Both the position numbers and the translations under genes were made by a program. A model generated the notes under the pieces. It searched no databases and had not been told where the DNA came from. It worked only from the letters and a program-made list of their open reading frames with translations. From positions 186,001 through 250,000 of the forward strand of contig JAAMEZ010000021.1 in the NCBI GenBank assembly GCA_013322215.1: a stretch of 64,000 bases of DNA, given 5' to 3'. Below are positions 37,088 through 45,441 of this stretch, piece by piece; the first letter of the stretch is position 1, and every line of letters begins with the position of its first letter. The stretch comes from Martinezella rhizogenes. GTDB taxonomy: Bacteria > Pseudomonadota > Alphaproteobacteria > Rhizobiales > Rhizobiaceae.

Positions 37088-37401
37088 TCTTCATCGCCCC
37101 GCCCGAACGAAATCCTGTAAATGCAAACAAGCAGACCTGATCTCAACTTCGCTTGAGATCTCAGTTTCCCAACACTGTCAGCTCGACGCTGCAGCCAGCT
37201 AATAGCGCGAGATTAAATAGTATAAATTACAGAGTTTGGAAGGGGGGATATGCATATGGTAAAGAAAGGATGACGCGGTAAAAACACGTCAATCTTTAGC
37301 GCGGACCAATATACCCCACGCACCTCGATAGAGGGTTGCTATCGGGCTAAGCCTTAATTCACGTCGAGGTAGAAAAACCGATTGCCGAGCCGCCGTGGCC
37401 G
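37088..37401. other. Intergenic region without a supported gene
   Basis: About 314 bases between the AraC gene and the small 66-residue gene. It is AT-richer than average and holds only a meaningless six-codon frame at about 37250. It should contain the AraC promoter. Confidence 0.4.
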
Positions 37402-37602
37402 CTAAAGATCGCCTCGGCGCTTCTCATATAGATCCCAAGCGACATCCACCATCGCCAGAAGAACATCTTTTTGATTCCATCCAGCTGCCGCTGCGGCCCG
37501 AACGATTTCACCAATGATAGGCTGCAATTGGCGTTGGCACTCGCTTGAAATGTCGTCGGCACCGCTTCCCACAGGTGGTTCACTAAATTTGAATTCTACC
37601 AT
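37402..37602 (-). CDS. Small conserved-looking protein (66 aa)
   Basis: A 66-residue frame starting at ATG 37602 with GAGAG upstream. The composition is balanced and helix-forming (QLQPIIGEIVRAAAAAGWNQ, then KDVLLAMVDVAWDLYEKR). A single small cytosolic domain is likely. No neighbour shares its strand closely, and no family is recognised. Confidence 0.5.
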   Translation of the reverse strand: MVEFKFSEPPVGSGADDISSECQRQLQPIIGEIVRAAAAAGWNQKDVLLAMVDVAWDLYEKRRGDL

Positions 37603-38110
37603 TCTCACTCTCGCAGCCTTAATATATGTCAGCTATCACATTCCCAACATAAAATAAATCCGGAAGCACGCCCCGAGATTTTCACAGCCCCGCGCCTAGT
37701 CACACTATCGCTATGCTGTAATCAAGCCAAACTTCATTACAACCATTAACTCTATATCATTGGGCAACTCACGGAGTGAACCGCAAGAGATACAAGAAGA
37801 ACGGAAGTTATTCTGCCGCCTGGGCGAAGGAGGCCGCAGGACGCTGCGGCAAATCCCCGAACCTGATCGACAGGCAAACCGCCATCGATGAGGCCGGAAC
37901 GATTATGATGTCGACGATTGACGATGGCTCATCGCTCAAGCCGCGAACGAGCGCAGTCGCGGCAATCGCATCGTCGATCGACAAGATGCGGCCGGCAAAT
38001 TCCGATCTTAGGTAATTCTCCAGCCAGAAACGCCGGCAGGCTGAACTAGCAGCGAGATGACATGGCGCAATCTCCGGATTGTGGTACCGGAGAGCTAAGC
38101 CTTTTGCCCG
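37603..38110. other. Region with a degraded toxin remnant and no intact gene
   Basis: This stretch of about 500 bases carries the VapC-like remnant at 37808-38045. The rest (37603-37807) is low-complexity, AT-richer sequence with no supported frame. A plus-strand frame at 37776-38015 is the complement of the remnant and lacks a proper ribosome site. Confidence 0.4.
37808..38045 (-). pseudogene. Truncated VapC/FitB PIN-domain toxin remnant
   Basis: The minus strand reads FWLENYLRSEFAGRILSIDD, then AIAATALVRGL, and meets a stop at 37808-37810. In VapC/FitB PIN ribonucleases these two blocks (W-L-x-x-x-L...F-x-G-R-I-L-x-I-D and D-A-x-I-A-A-x-A-x-x-x-G-L) are separated by about 20 residues, here missing. 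No start codon, N-terminal Asp or antitoxin partner was found. It is best called a decayed toxin-antitoxin fragment. Confidence 0.5.
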
Positions 38111-38875
38111 CTATTGAACTTCGTGCACATAGCGATGACTCCTGGTCGTCGCGCGATGTTTTGCGACGAGAACCGGAACCGCGGACTGGTCATAGGCCAC
38201 TTCGTCAATCGTCAGCACGGCGCTGGGCATGCTCAGCTGCAGCAGTCGGCAATCCTCCTCCGTCGCCATATCGGCGGCAATCTGCTCTCGCACGGCGGAA
38301 ATGCGAATCCCATAGCGATCGAGAAGGAACAGATAGAGAAGCGACGGAATCTCCTCCTTCTTATCGGGAAACTCCGGCAGTATCCTTGCCGGAAGTGCCA
38401 TCACCTCATGCATGACCGGGTGGCCCCCGACGCTGCGCAGTCGGTGGATTGAGATGACTTCGGACGCATCGTCAAGCCGCAGTCCCGACCGCTCCTCCTC
38501 GCTCGCTTCGCGGCGTTTCAACGAAAGAATGTCGGATGTCGAGTTTTGCAGCGAACCATCGAGCCCATGCAGGCGAAAATACTGGAAGAAAAAGCGCAGG
38601 CTGTGCTGCGGCGTGCGACCGGTGACCACGGTCCCCGTCTTGCGCCGGCGGCTGAGCAGGCCTTCATTGGTCAGGTCCTGCAGGGCGCGCCTGATCGTGC
38701 CGACAGCAACCCCAAACTTTTGCGACAGCGCGATCTCGCTCGGCAGCACGGTCCCGGCCGACCATTTACCCATCATGATCGCTTCCGTGATCTGACGCTT
38801 CACGACTTCGTAGAGCGGAACGGAGAGCTCGGATGCACGCGGCATATCTGCTGAAAATTTGGGCATTTCGCGCAA
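38111..38875 (-). CDS. GntR/HutC-family regulator with UTRA domain
   Basis: A 254-residue regulator. The N-terminal winged helix (about 15-80) includes LPSEIALSQKFGVAVGTIRR and ALQDLTNEGLL. The C-terminal UTRA ligand domain (about 95-250) contains HRLRSVGGHPVMHEVMALP. HutC-type proteins repress catabolic operons and sense a small substrate. It is divergent from the M20-ABC operon that opens the large catabolic locus, with about 120 bases between starts. Confidence 0.88.
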   Translation of the reverse strand: MREMPKFSADMPRASELSVPLYEVVKRQITEAIMMGKWSAGTVLPSEIALSQKFGVAVGTIRRALQDLTNEGLLSRRRKTGTVVTGRTPQHSLRFFFQYFRLHGLDGSLQNSTSDILSLKRREASEEERSGLRLDDASEVISIHRLRSVGGHPVMHEVMALPARILPEFPDKKEEIPSLLYLFLLDRYGIRISAVREQIAADMATEEDCRLLQLSMPSAVLTIDEVAYDQSAVPVLVAKHRATTRSHRYVHEVQ

Positions 38876-38998
38876 TTATTTGCCTCTTATTTGGAGTTGA
38901 CTCAAAGTCTGAGTGGCAGCATCATTACTATATAGTTTATATAAATACGAGTGCAGAGCCTCCATGTGTTCCTGCGCGTCTTTTTTCGGAATTCGAGC
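38876..38998. promoter_or_regulatory. Divergent GntR/M20 promoter with operator candidates
   Basis: ACTATATAGT (38927-38936) is a perfect palindrome, and TATATA-GTT-TATATA extends it. GACT-CAA-AGTC (38899-38909) is a second short inverted repeat overlapping a TTGACT -35-like hexamer. Either could bind the GntR protein. Confidence 0.5.
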
Positions 38999-40321
38999 AT
39001 GCGCGATCAAGTCTTGTCATCTTTCGAGGCGTCATTTGCAAGCGCCTTGAAAACTATCGAAGAAAACGTCGAAAGCGCCATCGACGATCTCGCGCGAATG
39101 ATCGCGATCGACACCTCTTTTCCGCCGGGAGACGGCTATCCGGCATTTGCGGAGTTGATGTCGAGCCTGCTCGAACCCATGGGTTTCCATTGTCGACAGG
39201 TCATCCTGCCGGAAGAGCTGTGGCGGGTTAGCAATGGTCCGGCCCAAGGGGCAAGGGTCAACCTCATTGCTGAGCGATCCGGCAACAAGCCGGTTTGCGG
39301 GCTGTACTACCATGTCGACACGGTTCCGGCCGCCCCTGCCTGGCAACAGGATCCGCTATGTCTGCGACGAGAAGGCGAACGCCTCTTCGGGCTTGGCGCT
39401 GCGGACATGAAAGGCACCATCGCGGCAACGCTGATGGCACTGCGTGCGGCCGACGCCTGCGGTGTCGAGCTCGCCTACGATCCGATGCTGCTCCTTTGCA
39501 CCGATGAAGAGGGCGGCCTCTATCCGGGGATCCGATATCTTGCCGAGCAGGGCATGCTCAAGGGCCATATCGTCAATTTCAACGGCTCGGCGGCGCCGCG
39601 CATCTGGGCTGGCTGCTTCGGCGTCTTCAATCTTCAGATCACCGTTCGGGGTCATGCCGTTCACGCAGGCGAAGGCAACCGCACTGGTTCCGGCATTAAT
39701 GCCATCGACGGCGCCCTTCCTCTTCTGAATGCCCTTCATGCTTTGAAGCCGCAGGTAGCCGCCTTCGCATCCGCCTTGCCGCCGCCGCCGCATGCGAGCG
39801 GGCCGCTACGGCCTCAGCTGTCTATCTCCGCCCTCAACGGCGGCACAGCCGGCGGACAGGTTCCCGCGGAGCTGAAGATCCTTGTCAGTCGCCGCTATGC
39901 GCCCGAAGAGAATTACGAAGCGGCAAGGGCTGAGATCGAAGAGCTTGTCCGCGCCGTCATGGCGAAATCGCCGGAGTTGCACGTCGAGATCGACCTCGTC
40001 GGCCATCTCATCCCGACCTCGGATCCGGACGGTCCGCATTGGCCTCGCTGGCAGAAGGCTCTCAGTCTCGGCTTCGGCTATCAGGATTCCGACTTTAGCA
40101 AATGGGGTGCCGCAAGCTGCTCGGATTTCGGCTACGTGCAGCGGACGGGCGTCATGCAGGAAGTCCTGCTTGGCGGCCTTGGACGTCCGGAGAGCTGCAT
40201 CCATAGCCCCGACGAACATACGACGACCACGGATATCGTCGCGCTGGCACAGAGCATCCTTGCCTATCTCGCCCGCGACTTTGCGACCGACCTCATTCCA
40301 GAACAGGCACCATCAAAATAA
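38999..40321 (+). CDS. M20-family peptidase/deacylase (ArgE/DapE-type)
   Basis: A 440-residue cytosolic metallohydrolase that cleaves an amide bond, removing an acyl or amino-acyl group. All metal ligands are present: YYHVDTVPA near 105, ADMKGT near 136, TDEEGG near 168 and HSPDEH near 402. An ATG at 38999 fits; the frame opens at 38951 without a site. It is first in the operon with the ABC importer (12-base gap) and probably processes the imported compound. Confidence 0.85.
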   Translation: MRDQVLSSFEASFASALKTIEENVESAIDDLARMIAIDTSFPPGDGYPAFAELMSSLLEPMGFHCRQVILPEELWRVSNGPAQGARVNLIAERSGNKPVCGLYYHVDTVPAAPAWQQDPLCLRREGERLFGLGAADMKGTIAATLMALRAADACGVELAYDPMLLLCTDEEGGLYPGIRYLAEQGMLKGHIVNFNGSAAPRIWAGCFGVFNLQITVRGHAVHAGEGNRTGSGINAIDGALPLLNALHALKPQVAAFASALPPPPHASGPLRPQLSISALNGGTAGGQVPAELKILVSRRYAPEENYEAARAEIEELVRAVMAKSPELHVEIDLVGHLIPTSDPDGPHWPRWQKALSLGFGYQDSDFSKWGAASCSDFGYVQRTGVMQEVLLGGLGRPESCIHSPDEHTTTTDIVALAQSILAYLARDFATDLIPEQAPSK

Positions 40322-40333
40322 GGGAACATTGCA

Positions 40334-41884
40334 ATGCTGAAGCTGAACCGACGTCATTTCCTGGCGAGCACTGCCGCCATTCTGGCAACGCCTGCCATCG
40401 GCTTTGCCCAAGCCGCCGCGCCCGCCAAGGGTGGCATCTTGCGCATTTCCGTCGATCAGGCCGCAAGCGTGATCCATCCGCTGCTGACGCGCGTCAACCC
40501 GGAATATATGGTCACCGAGCTGCTCTACAGCAATCTGACTCGGCTGAAGGTCGATATGTCGGTTGAGCCGGATCTTGCCGAAAGCTGGAGCGCCAACGAT
40601 GCGCTGACGGAGTGGACTTTCAAGCTCCGCAGCGGCGTCAAGTTCCATGACGGATCGCCGTTGACCGCCAACGACGTCATCCAGAGCTTCAAAGCAATCC
40701 TCGATCCGAAAAACGCTTCGCCGGCACTCAACAATGTCGGCCCGATCGCCGATGTGACCGCGGCCGATCCGCTGACGGCCGTCTTCAAGCTTTCGACCCC
40801 TTACGCCGACTTTCCCGTGGCAACAGCCTATACGGTCGCGCGCATCATCCCGGCCTCCATCGCGACCGGCGATTTCAAGAAGCTGTCGACGACCGCCGTC
40901 GGCACCGGCCCGTTCAAGCTTGTCTCCTACGAACCGGACCGCCTGATCGTCGTCGAACGCAACCCCGATTATTACGATCCGAAGCGTCCCTATCTCGATC
41001 GTGTCGAAATTCAGGTTTTCCCGGATACCTCGGCGCAGACCTCTGCCCTGCTTGCCGGCGATATCGACGTCATTTCGACCGTGCAGCCGACCGAATACCT
41101 GCGGATGAAGGATGCGCAGGGCGTCAATCCGCTGCGCGTGCCTTCAGGCCAGTTCTGCAACATCAATTTCGGCTGCGACACCAAGCCCTTCAACGATGCG
41201 CGCGTGCGCCGCGCGCTGGCGCTGACCGTCGACCGGCAGGCGATGGTCGATTTCGTCACCGAGGGTTTCGGCACTCCAGGCAACGATACCGCCCTTAATT
41301 CCTCCTATCGCTTCTATGCCGATCTGCCGCTGCGCCAGGCCAATATAGATGAAGCCAAAAAGCTGCTTGCCGAGGCAGGCTACCCGAATGGCTTCGAGGC
41401 GACGCTGATCGCATCGGACAAGCCGAGCCAGCGCACACAGCTTGCTGTCGCCTTGCGCGAAATGGCAAAGGAAGCCGGCATCAACATCAACGTCCAGACG
41501 ATGCCGCATGCCACCTATCTGGAGCAGGTGTGGAAGAAGGGCAGCTTCTATGTCGGCTTTTACAACATGCAGCCGACGGCCGACGCAATCTTCAAGCTGC
41601 TGTACACCTCCGATGCAGCCTGGAATGAAACACGCTGGAACAACGCCGCCTTCGACAAGGTCGTCAACGAGGCACGTGGCATCACCGACGAAGCCAAGCG
41701 CAAGGAGCTGTATGCCGAGGCGCAGAAGCTGATGAACGAGGAAGTTCCCTCCATCATCCCGGTGTTCTTCGATGTTCTCGCCGCCAAGCGGGATTGGGTG
41801 GCCGGCTTCGAGGTTCATCCGCGCGCTTCCGTCTTCCGCCTCGACTATGTCTCCTTGACGGACAAGGCGCCGAAGCGGAGCTGA
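40334..41884 (+). CDS. ABC transporter substrate-binding protein (SBP_bac_5, peptide/nickel/opine class)
   Basis: A 516-residue periplasmic binding protein of the DppA/OppA class. The leader LNRRHFLASTAAILATPAI carries an RR motif suggesting Tat export, with cleavage after about residue 26. The body shows WTFKLRSGVKFHDGSPLTANDV, the hallmark of family 5 SBPs. It captures peptides, opines or similar ligands for the two permeases and the fused ATPase downstream. A strong hairpin after its stop may raise its expression above the membrane genes. Confidence 0.9.
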   Translation: MLKLNRRHFLASTAAILATPAIGFAQAAAPAKGGILRISVDQAASVIHPLLTRVNPEYMVTELLYSNLTRLKVDMSVEPDLAESWSANDALTEWTFKLRSGVKFHDGSPLTANDVIQSFKAILDPKNASPALNNVGPIADVTAADPLTAVFKLSTPYADFPVATAYTVARIIPASIATGDFKKLSTTAVGTGPFKLVSYEPDRLIVVERNPDYYDPKRPYLDRVEIQVFPDTSAQTSALLAGDIDVISTVQPTEYLRMKDAQGVNPLRVPSGQFCNINFGCDTKPFNDARVRRALALTVDRQAMVDFVTEGFGTPGNDTALNSSYRFYADLPLRQANIDEAKKLLAEAGYPNGFEATLIASDKPSQRTQLAVALREMAKEAGININVQTMPHATYLEQVWKKGSFYVGFYNMQPTADAIFKLLYTSDAAWNETRWNNAAFDKVVNEARGITDEAKRKELYAEAQKLMNEEVPSIIPVFFDVLAAKRDWVAGFEVHPRASVFRLDYVSLTDKAPKRS

Positions 41885-41906
41885 TGGCGTCGACCGTGCT
41901 GAACGA

Positions 41907-41937
41907 GCGTCGCGGCGCGATCTTGCGCCGGCGACGC
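41907..41937 (+). promoter_or_regulatory. Stable hairpin between binding-protein and permease genes
   Basis: GCGTCGC-GGCGC-GATCTT-GCGCC-G-GCGACGC folds into a near-perfect 12-bp stem with a single bulged base. It has no U-tract. It fits an mRNA-stabilising or attenuating element in a 120-base gap, the usual place for uneven SBP/permease expression. Confidence 0.5.
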
Positions 41938-42004
41938 ATCCCGTAGCAAGAAGGCCGGCGCGCGCGGACGCGCGACCGGTCGCTCCAAAGCCAGGGAACG
42001 GCCC

Positions 42005-42952
42005 TTGTCACCGAATTATCTTCTGAAGCGGCTTTTGATGATCGTCTACACGCTCTTCATTGTGTCGCTCGTCGTCTTCGCGATCACCCAGGTCCTGCCG
42101 GCGGATGCCGCCGTCATGATGCTCGGGGAGAACGCCACCGATCAGGCGCTCGAGGCGCTGCGCCAGCAGATGGGGCTGAACGATCCCGTCTGGCTGCAAT
42201 ATCTGCACTGGCTGGGCGGTATCCTGCATGGCGATTTCGGCCAGTCGCTGCGCACCGGCCAGCCTGTCGGCCCGGTCATGCTCCAGGCGCTCGGCCGTTC
42301 GCTTCTGCTCGCTGTCCTGTCCATCGCGTTGATGCTGGTGCTCGCCATACCGCTCGGTGTGCTTGCAGCGATCCGCCGCGGCAAGCTCGCCGACATGATC
42401 GTCAGCCTCATCTCCTATGCGGGCGTATCGCTGCCGGAATTCGTGACGGCGACGCTTGCGGTGCTCTTCGTCGCGGATTGGGCGAAGCTTTTGCCGCCGA
42501 CGGGCTATGTGCCGCTGACCGAGAATTTTCTCGACGGGCTTGCCCATCTGGCGCTCCCGGTTTGCGTGGTGTCGATCATCCTCATCGCGCATGTCTCCCG
42601 CATGGTGCGTTCCGAACTCGTGGACGTGCTGCATACCGATTACATTCGCGCGGCGCGGCTCAAGGGTCTTTCCACGTCGAGAGTGCTGTTCGGCCATGCA
42701 CTGCGCAACGCCCTGCTGCCGACCATCACCGTCGTCGCGCTCGATGTGGGCTATCTCCTGGGCGGCATCATCGTCGTCGAGGAAATCTTCGCCCTTCCCG
42801 GCATCGGCCGGCAATTGATCGTCGCGATCCAGACGCGTGACCTCCCGGCGATCCAGGCCGGCGTCCTGCTCATGGCGGCAACCTATTCCATCGTCAATTT
42901 CGCCGCCGACATTCTCTACGCATGGCTCGACAAGAGGATCCAGTATGATTGA
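42005..42952 (+). CDS. ABC transporter permease (DppB-type)
   Basis: A 315-residue permease with six predicted transmembrane helices. It starts with the typical LLKRLLMIVYTLFIVSLVVF and ends with the Dpp/OppB-like loop ENFLDGLAHLALP. The EAA-like coupling motif is near 215-230 (RAARLKGLSTSRVLFGHALR). TTG 42005 with AGGGAAC upstream is the start. It pairs with the downstream permease, overlapping its start by eight bases. Confidence 0.88.
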   Translation: MSPNYLLKRLLMIVYTLFIVSLVVFAITQVLPADAAVMMLGENATDQALEALRQQMGLNDPVWLQYLHWLGGILHGDFGQSLRTGQPVGPVMLQALGRSLLLAVLSIALMLVLAIPLGVLAAIRRGKLADMIVSLISYAGVSLPEFVTATLAVLFVADWAKLLPPTGYVPLTENFLDGLAHLALPVCVVSIILIAHVSRMVRSELVDVLHTDYIRAARLKGLSTSRVLFGHALRNALLPTITVVALDVGYLLGGIIVVEEIFALPGIGRQLIVAIQTRDLPAIQAGVLLMAATYSIVNFAADILYAWLDKRIQYD

Positions 42953-43775
42953 GCTTCTCAAACGGCTGCTGCGCACGCCGCAGGGCGCAGTCGGCCTTGT
43001 TCTGGTCGTCCTGGTCTTCATCGTCGTCGTCTTCGGTCCCGTTCTTGCCCCACGCGATCCGGAAGCCATGTCGATACTTGCCCGCTACAAGGGGCCGAGC
43101 GCCAGCTTCCTTCTCGGCACGGATCAGTATGGCCGCGACATCCTGAGCCGCCTGTTGATCGGCGCGCGCTCGACCGTGACGATGGCGGTCCTCGCCACGC
43201 TTGCCGGCACCTTTGCCGGAGCTTTCATTGGCACGGTATCCGCCTTCCTCGGCGGGCGTGCCGACGAGATCATCATGCGCACCATCGACGCGATCATGGC
43301 GATCCCGAACCTCCTGTTCGCGCTGCTGATCGTCAACCTGCTCGGGTCCAGCAGCATCAATGCGCTGGTCGCCGTTGCCGTCGCTTTCGCGCCGGGCATG
43401 GCGCGCATCACCCGCAGCGTCGCACTTACCGTGCGCAAGCAGGACTATGTGAGCGCGGCGATCGCCCGTGGCGAAAGCTCCCGATACATCATCCTGCGCG
43501 AGATCCTGCCGAATGTCGTGGCACCCATTGTGGTCGAAACGACGATCCGCGTTTCCTTCGCCGTCATGCTGTTTGCGACGCTGAGCTTCCTCGGGCTCGG
43601 CGCCCAGCCGCCTGCCACCGAATGGGGTCTGATGGTCTCGGAGGCGAGACAATACATGCACATCAGCGCCGGCATCCTGATCTGGCCAAGCCTCGCAATC
43701 GCCATTGTCGCCATCGGCTTCAATCTGCTTGGCGACGGCCTGCGCGACGCGCTGAACCCGCGCACCGGAGGCTGA
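42945..43775 (+). CDS. ABC transporter permease (DppC-type)
   Basis: A 276-residue permease. After a first helix (GLVLVVLVFIVVVFGPVLAP), the DppC signature GTDQYGRDILSRLLIGARST is near 60, followed by five more helices. The EAA loop is around 170-190 (AAIARGESSRYIILREILPN). I start at ATG 42945 inside the previous gene; the long upstream extension is a shadow. The gene ends one base before the ATPase gene. Confidence 0.88.
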   Translation: MIELLKRLLRTPQGAVGLVLVVLVFIVVVFGPVLAPRDPEAMSILARYKGPSASFLLGTDQYGRDILSRLLIGARSTVTMAVLATLAGTFAGAFIGTVSAFLGGRADEIIMRTIDAIMAIPNLLFALLIVNLLGSSSINALVAVAVAFAPGMARITRSVALTVRKQDYVSAAIARGESSRYIILREILPNVVAPIVVETTIRVSFAVMLFATLSFLGLGAQPPATEWGLMVSEARQYMHISAGILIWPSLAIAIVAIGFNLLGDGLRDALNPRTGG

Positions 43776-43776
43776 G

Positions 43777-45429
43777 ATGACAGAAGCTACAAACAATACC
43801 GTCCTTCAGGTCCACAACTATTCACTCGATTATCAGACGGCGAGCGGCGCGTTTCATGCGCTGAAGAATATCGATCTCGAAGTCGGTGCCGGTGAAATTC
43901 TCGGCCTTGTCGGCGAATCCGGCTCCGGCAAGACCTCGATGGCCTGGTCGATCATGCGCTACCTGCCGTCAAACGCCCGCGAGGTTGGCGGCGAAATCCG
44001 GCTTCGCGGCGAGGATCTCACGGCAAAGTCGCCGGCCGAGGTCAATCGCATGCGCGGCAAGCGGATCAGCATGGTGTTCCAGGACCCCGGCACCTCGCTC
44101 AACCCCACGCTTTCGCTCGGCACCCAGCTCACGGAAACGCTGAGGCGCCATCGCGGTCTGACCGGAAAACAGGCATGGAGCGAAGGGAAAGCCATGCTGG
44201 ATCGCGTTGGCCTTAAAAACCCCGCGGAGATGATGAAGCGCATGCCGCATGAAGCATCGGGCGGCGAGAAGCAGCGCGTGGTCATCGCCACCGCCTTTGC
44301 CTGCAATCCGGAATGCATCATCTTCGACGAGCCCACGACGGCGCTCGACGTCATCACCTCTCGTCAAATCCTCGACCTCTTTCTCGATCTGCAGGCCGAG
44401 ACGGGTGTCGCCTCGCTCTATATTTCGCATGACCTTGCCTTGCTGTCGCGCACGGCAAAACGCGTTGCGGTCATCCGGCGCGGCGAAATCGTCGAAGAGG
44501 GCGCGGTCAATGACATCTTCAATGCGCCACAGCACGACTATACGCGCCAGCTGATCGCCGCCGTGCCCCGGCCGAACGACCGCCTGACGCAGACGCGTCC
44601 GTCCTATCAAGACCAGCCGTTGATGAAGGTCGAGAATGTCAGCGTGCATTATGGCCGCAAGCCGTTCCTGTCGGCGCTGACCGGCCGGCCCTTCCAACGC
44701 TTCGCCGGCAATCGTGCTGTCAGTCTCAGCGTGCAGCCGGGAGAAATCCTCGGCATCGTCGGCGAATCCGGCTCCGGCAAATCGACGCTTGCCAAGGCAA
44801 TGACCGGGCTCAATCCGTTCGAGGGCCAAATGACGTTTGCCGGACGGACGATTGCGGGCCTTGCCGACATGGACCGGACCTATCGCAAGAACGTCCAGAT
44901 GATCTTCCAGCATCCGGATGCCTCGCTCAATCCGCGCCAGAAGACCCGCGAAATCCTGGCGAGGCCGCTGAAACTCTATGGCGAAGGCGATGGCAGTGCC
45001 ATGGCCCAACGGATCGGCGACATGCTCGAGCAGGTGCGCCTGCCGCGCACCCATGCCGATCGCTACCCGCATCAGCTCTCCGGCGGTGAAAAGCAGCGCG
45101 TCGCCATCGCCCGCGCCTTTGCATCCAGACCGAAGCTGGTGATCTGCGACGAGATCACCTCCGCGCTCGACGTCTCGGTGCAGGCCTCCATCATCGAGCT
45201 GCTTTTGGAACTGCATCGCGAGCATTCCACCGCCTTCCTCTTCATCACCCACGACCTCAACCTCATTCGCCAGATCGCCCACCGCATCGCGGTGATGTAT
45301 CGCGGCGATCTCCTCGAAGTCGTACCGGCGGAAGACATCACCAGCCCCGAGCGGGCCGACTACACGCGCCGGCTGCTCGCCGCGGTGCCGACGCCGGCCG
45401 GCGCCGCCCCCACAGAACCAGACGTCTAA
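43777..45429 (+). CDS. Fused dual ATPase of a peptide-type ABC importer (DppD-DppF fusion)
   Basis: A 550-residue protein with two nucleotide-binding domains. Domain 1 (about 8-270) has Walker A GESGSGKT, the signature SGGEKQR and Walker B CIIFDEPTTALD. Domain 2 (about 285-540) has GESGSGKS, SGGEKQR and LVICDEITSALD, with Ile instead of the usual Pro after the DE. Both halves keep the catalytic Glu. It energises the two permeases. Confidence 0.9.
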   Translation: MTEATNNTVLQVHNYSLDYQTASGAFHALKNIDLEVGAGEILGLVGESGSGKTSMAWSIMRYLPSNAREVGGEIRLRGEDLTAKSPAEVNRMRGKRISMVFQDPGTSLNPTLSLGTQLTETLRRHRGLTGKQAWSEGKAMLDRVGLKNPAEMMKRMPHEASGGEKQRVVIATAFACNPECIIFDEPTTALDVITSRQILDLFLDLQAETGVASLYISHDLALLSRTAKRVAVIRRGEIVEEGAVNDIFNAPQHDYTRQLIAAVPRPNDRLTQTRPSYQDQPLMKVENVSVHYGRKPFLSALTGRPFQRFAGNRAVSLSVQPGEILGIVGESGSGKSTLAKAMTGLNPFEGQMTFAGRTIAGLADMDRTYRKNVQMIFQHPDASLNPRQKTREILARPLKLYGEGDGSAMAQRIGDMLEQVRLPRTHADRYPHQLSGGEKQRVAIARAFASRPKLVICDEITSALDVSVQASIIELLLELHREHSTAFLFITHDLNLIRQIAHRIAVMYRGDLLEVVPAEDITSPERADYTRRLLAAVPTPAGAAPTEPDV

Positions 45430-45441
45430 GGAGCATCAAAA

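Noticed and set aside
37776..38015. 79-residue plus frame as a small gene
   Set aside because: It is the complement of the PIN-domain remnant and its ribosome site abuts the start codon with no spacing.
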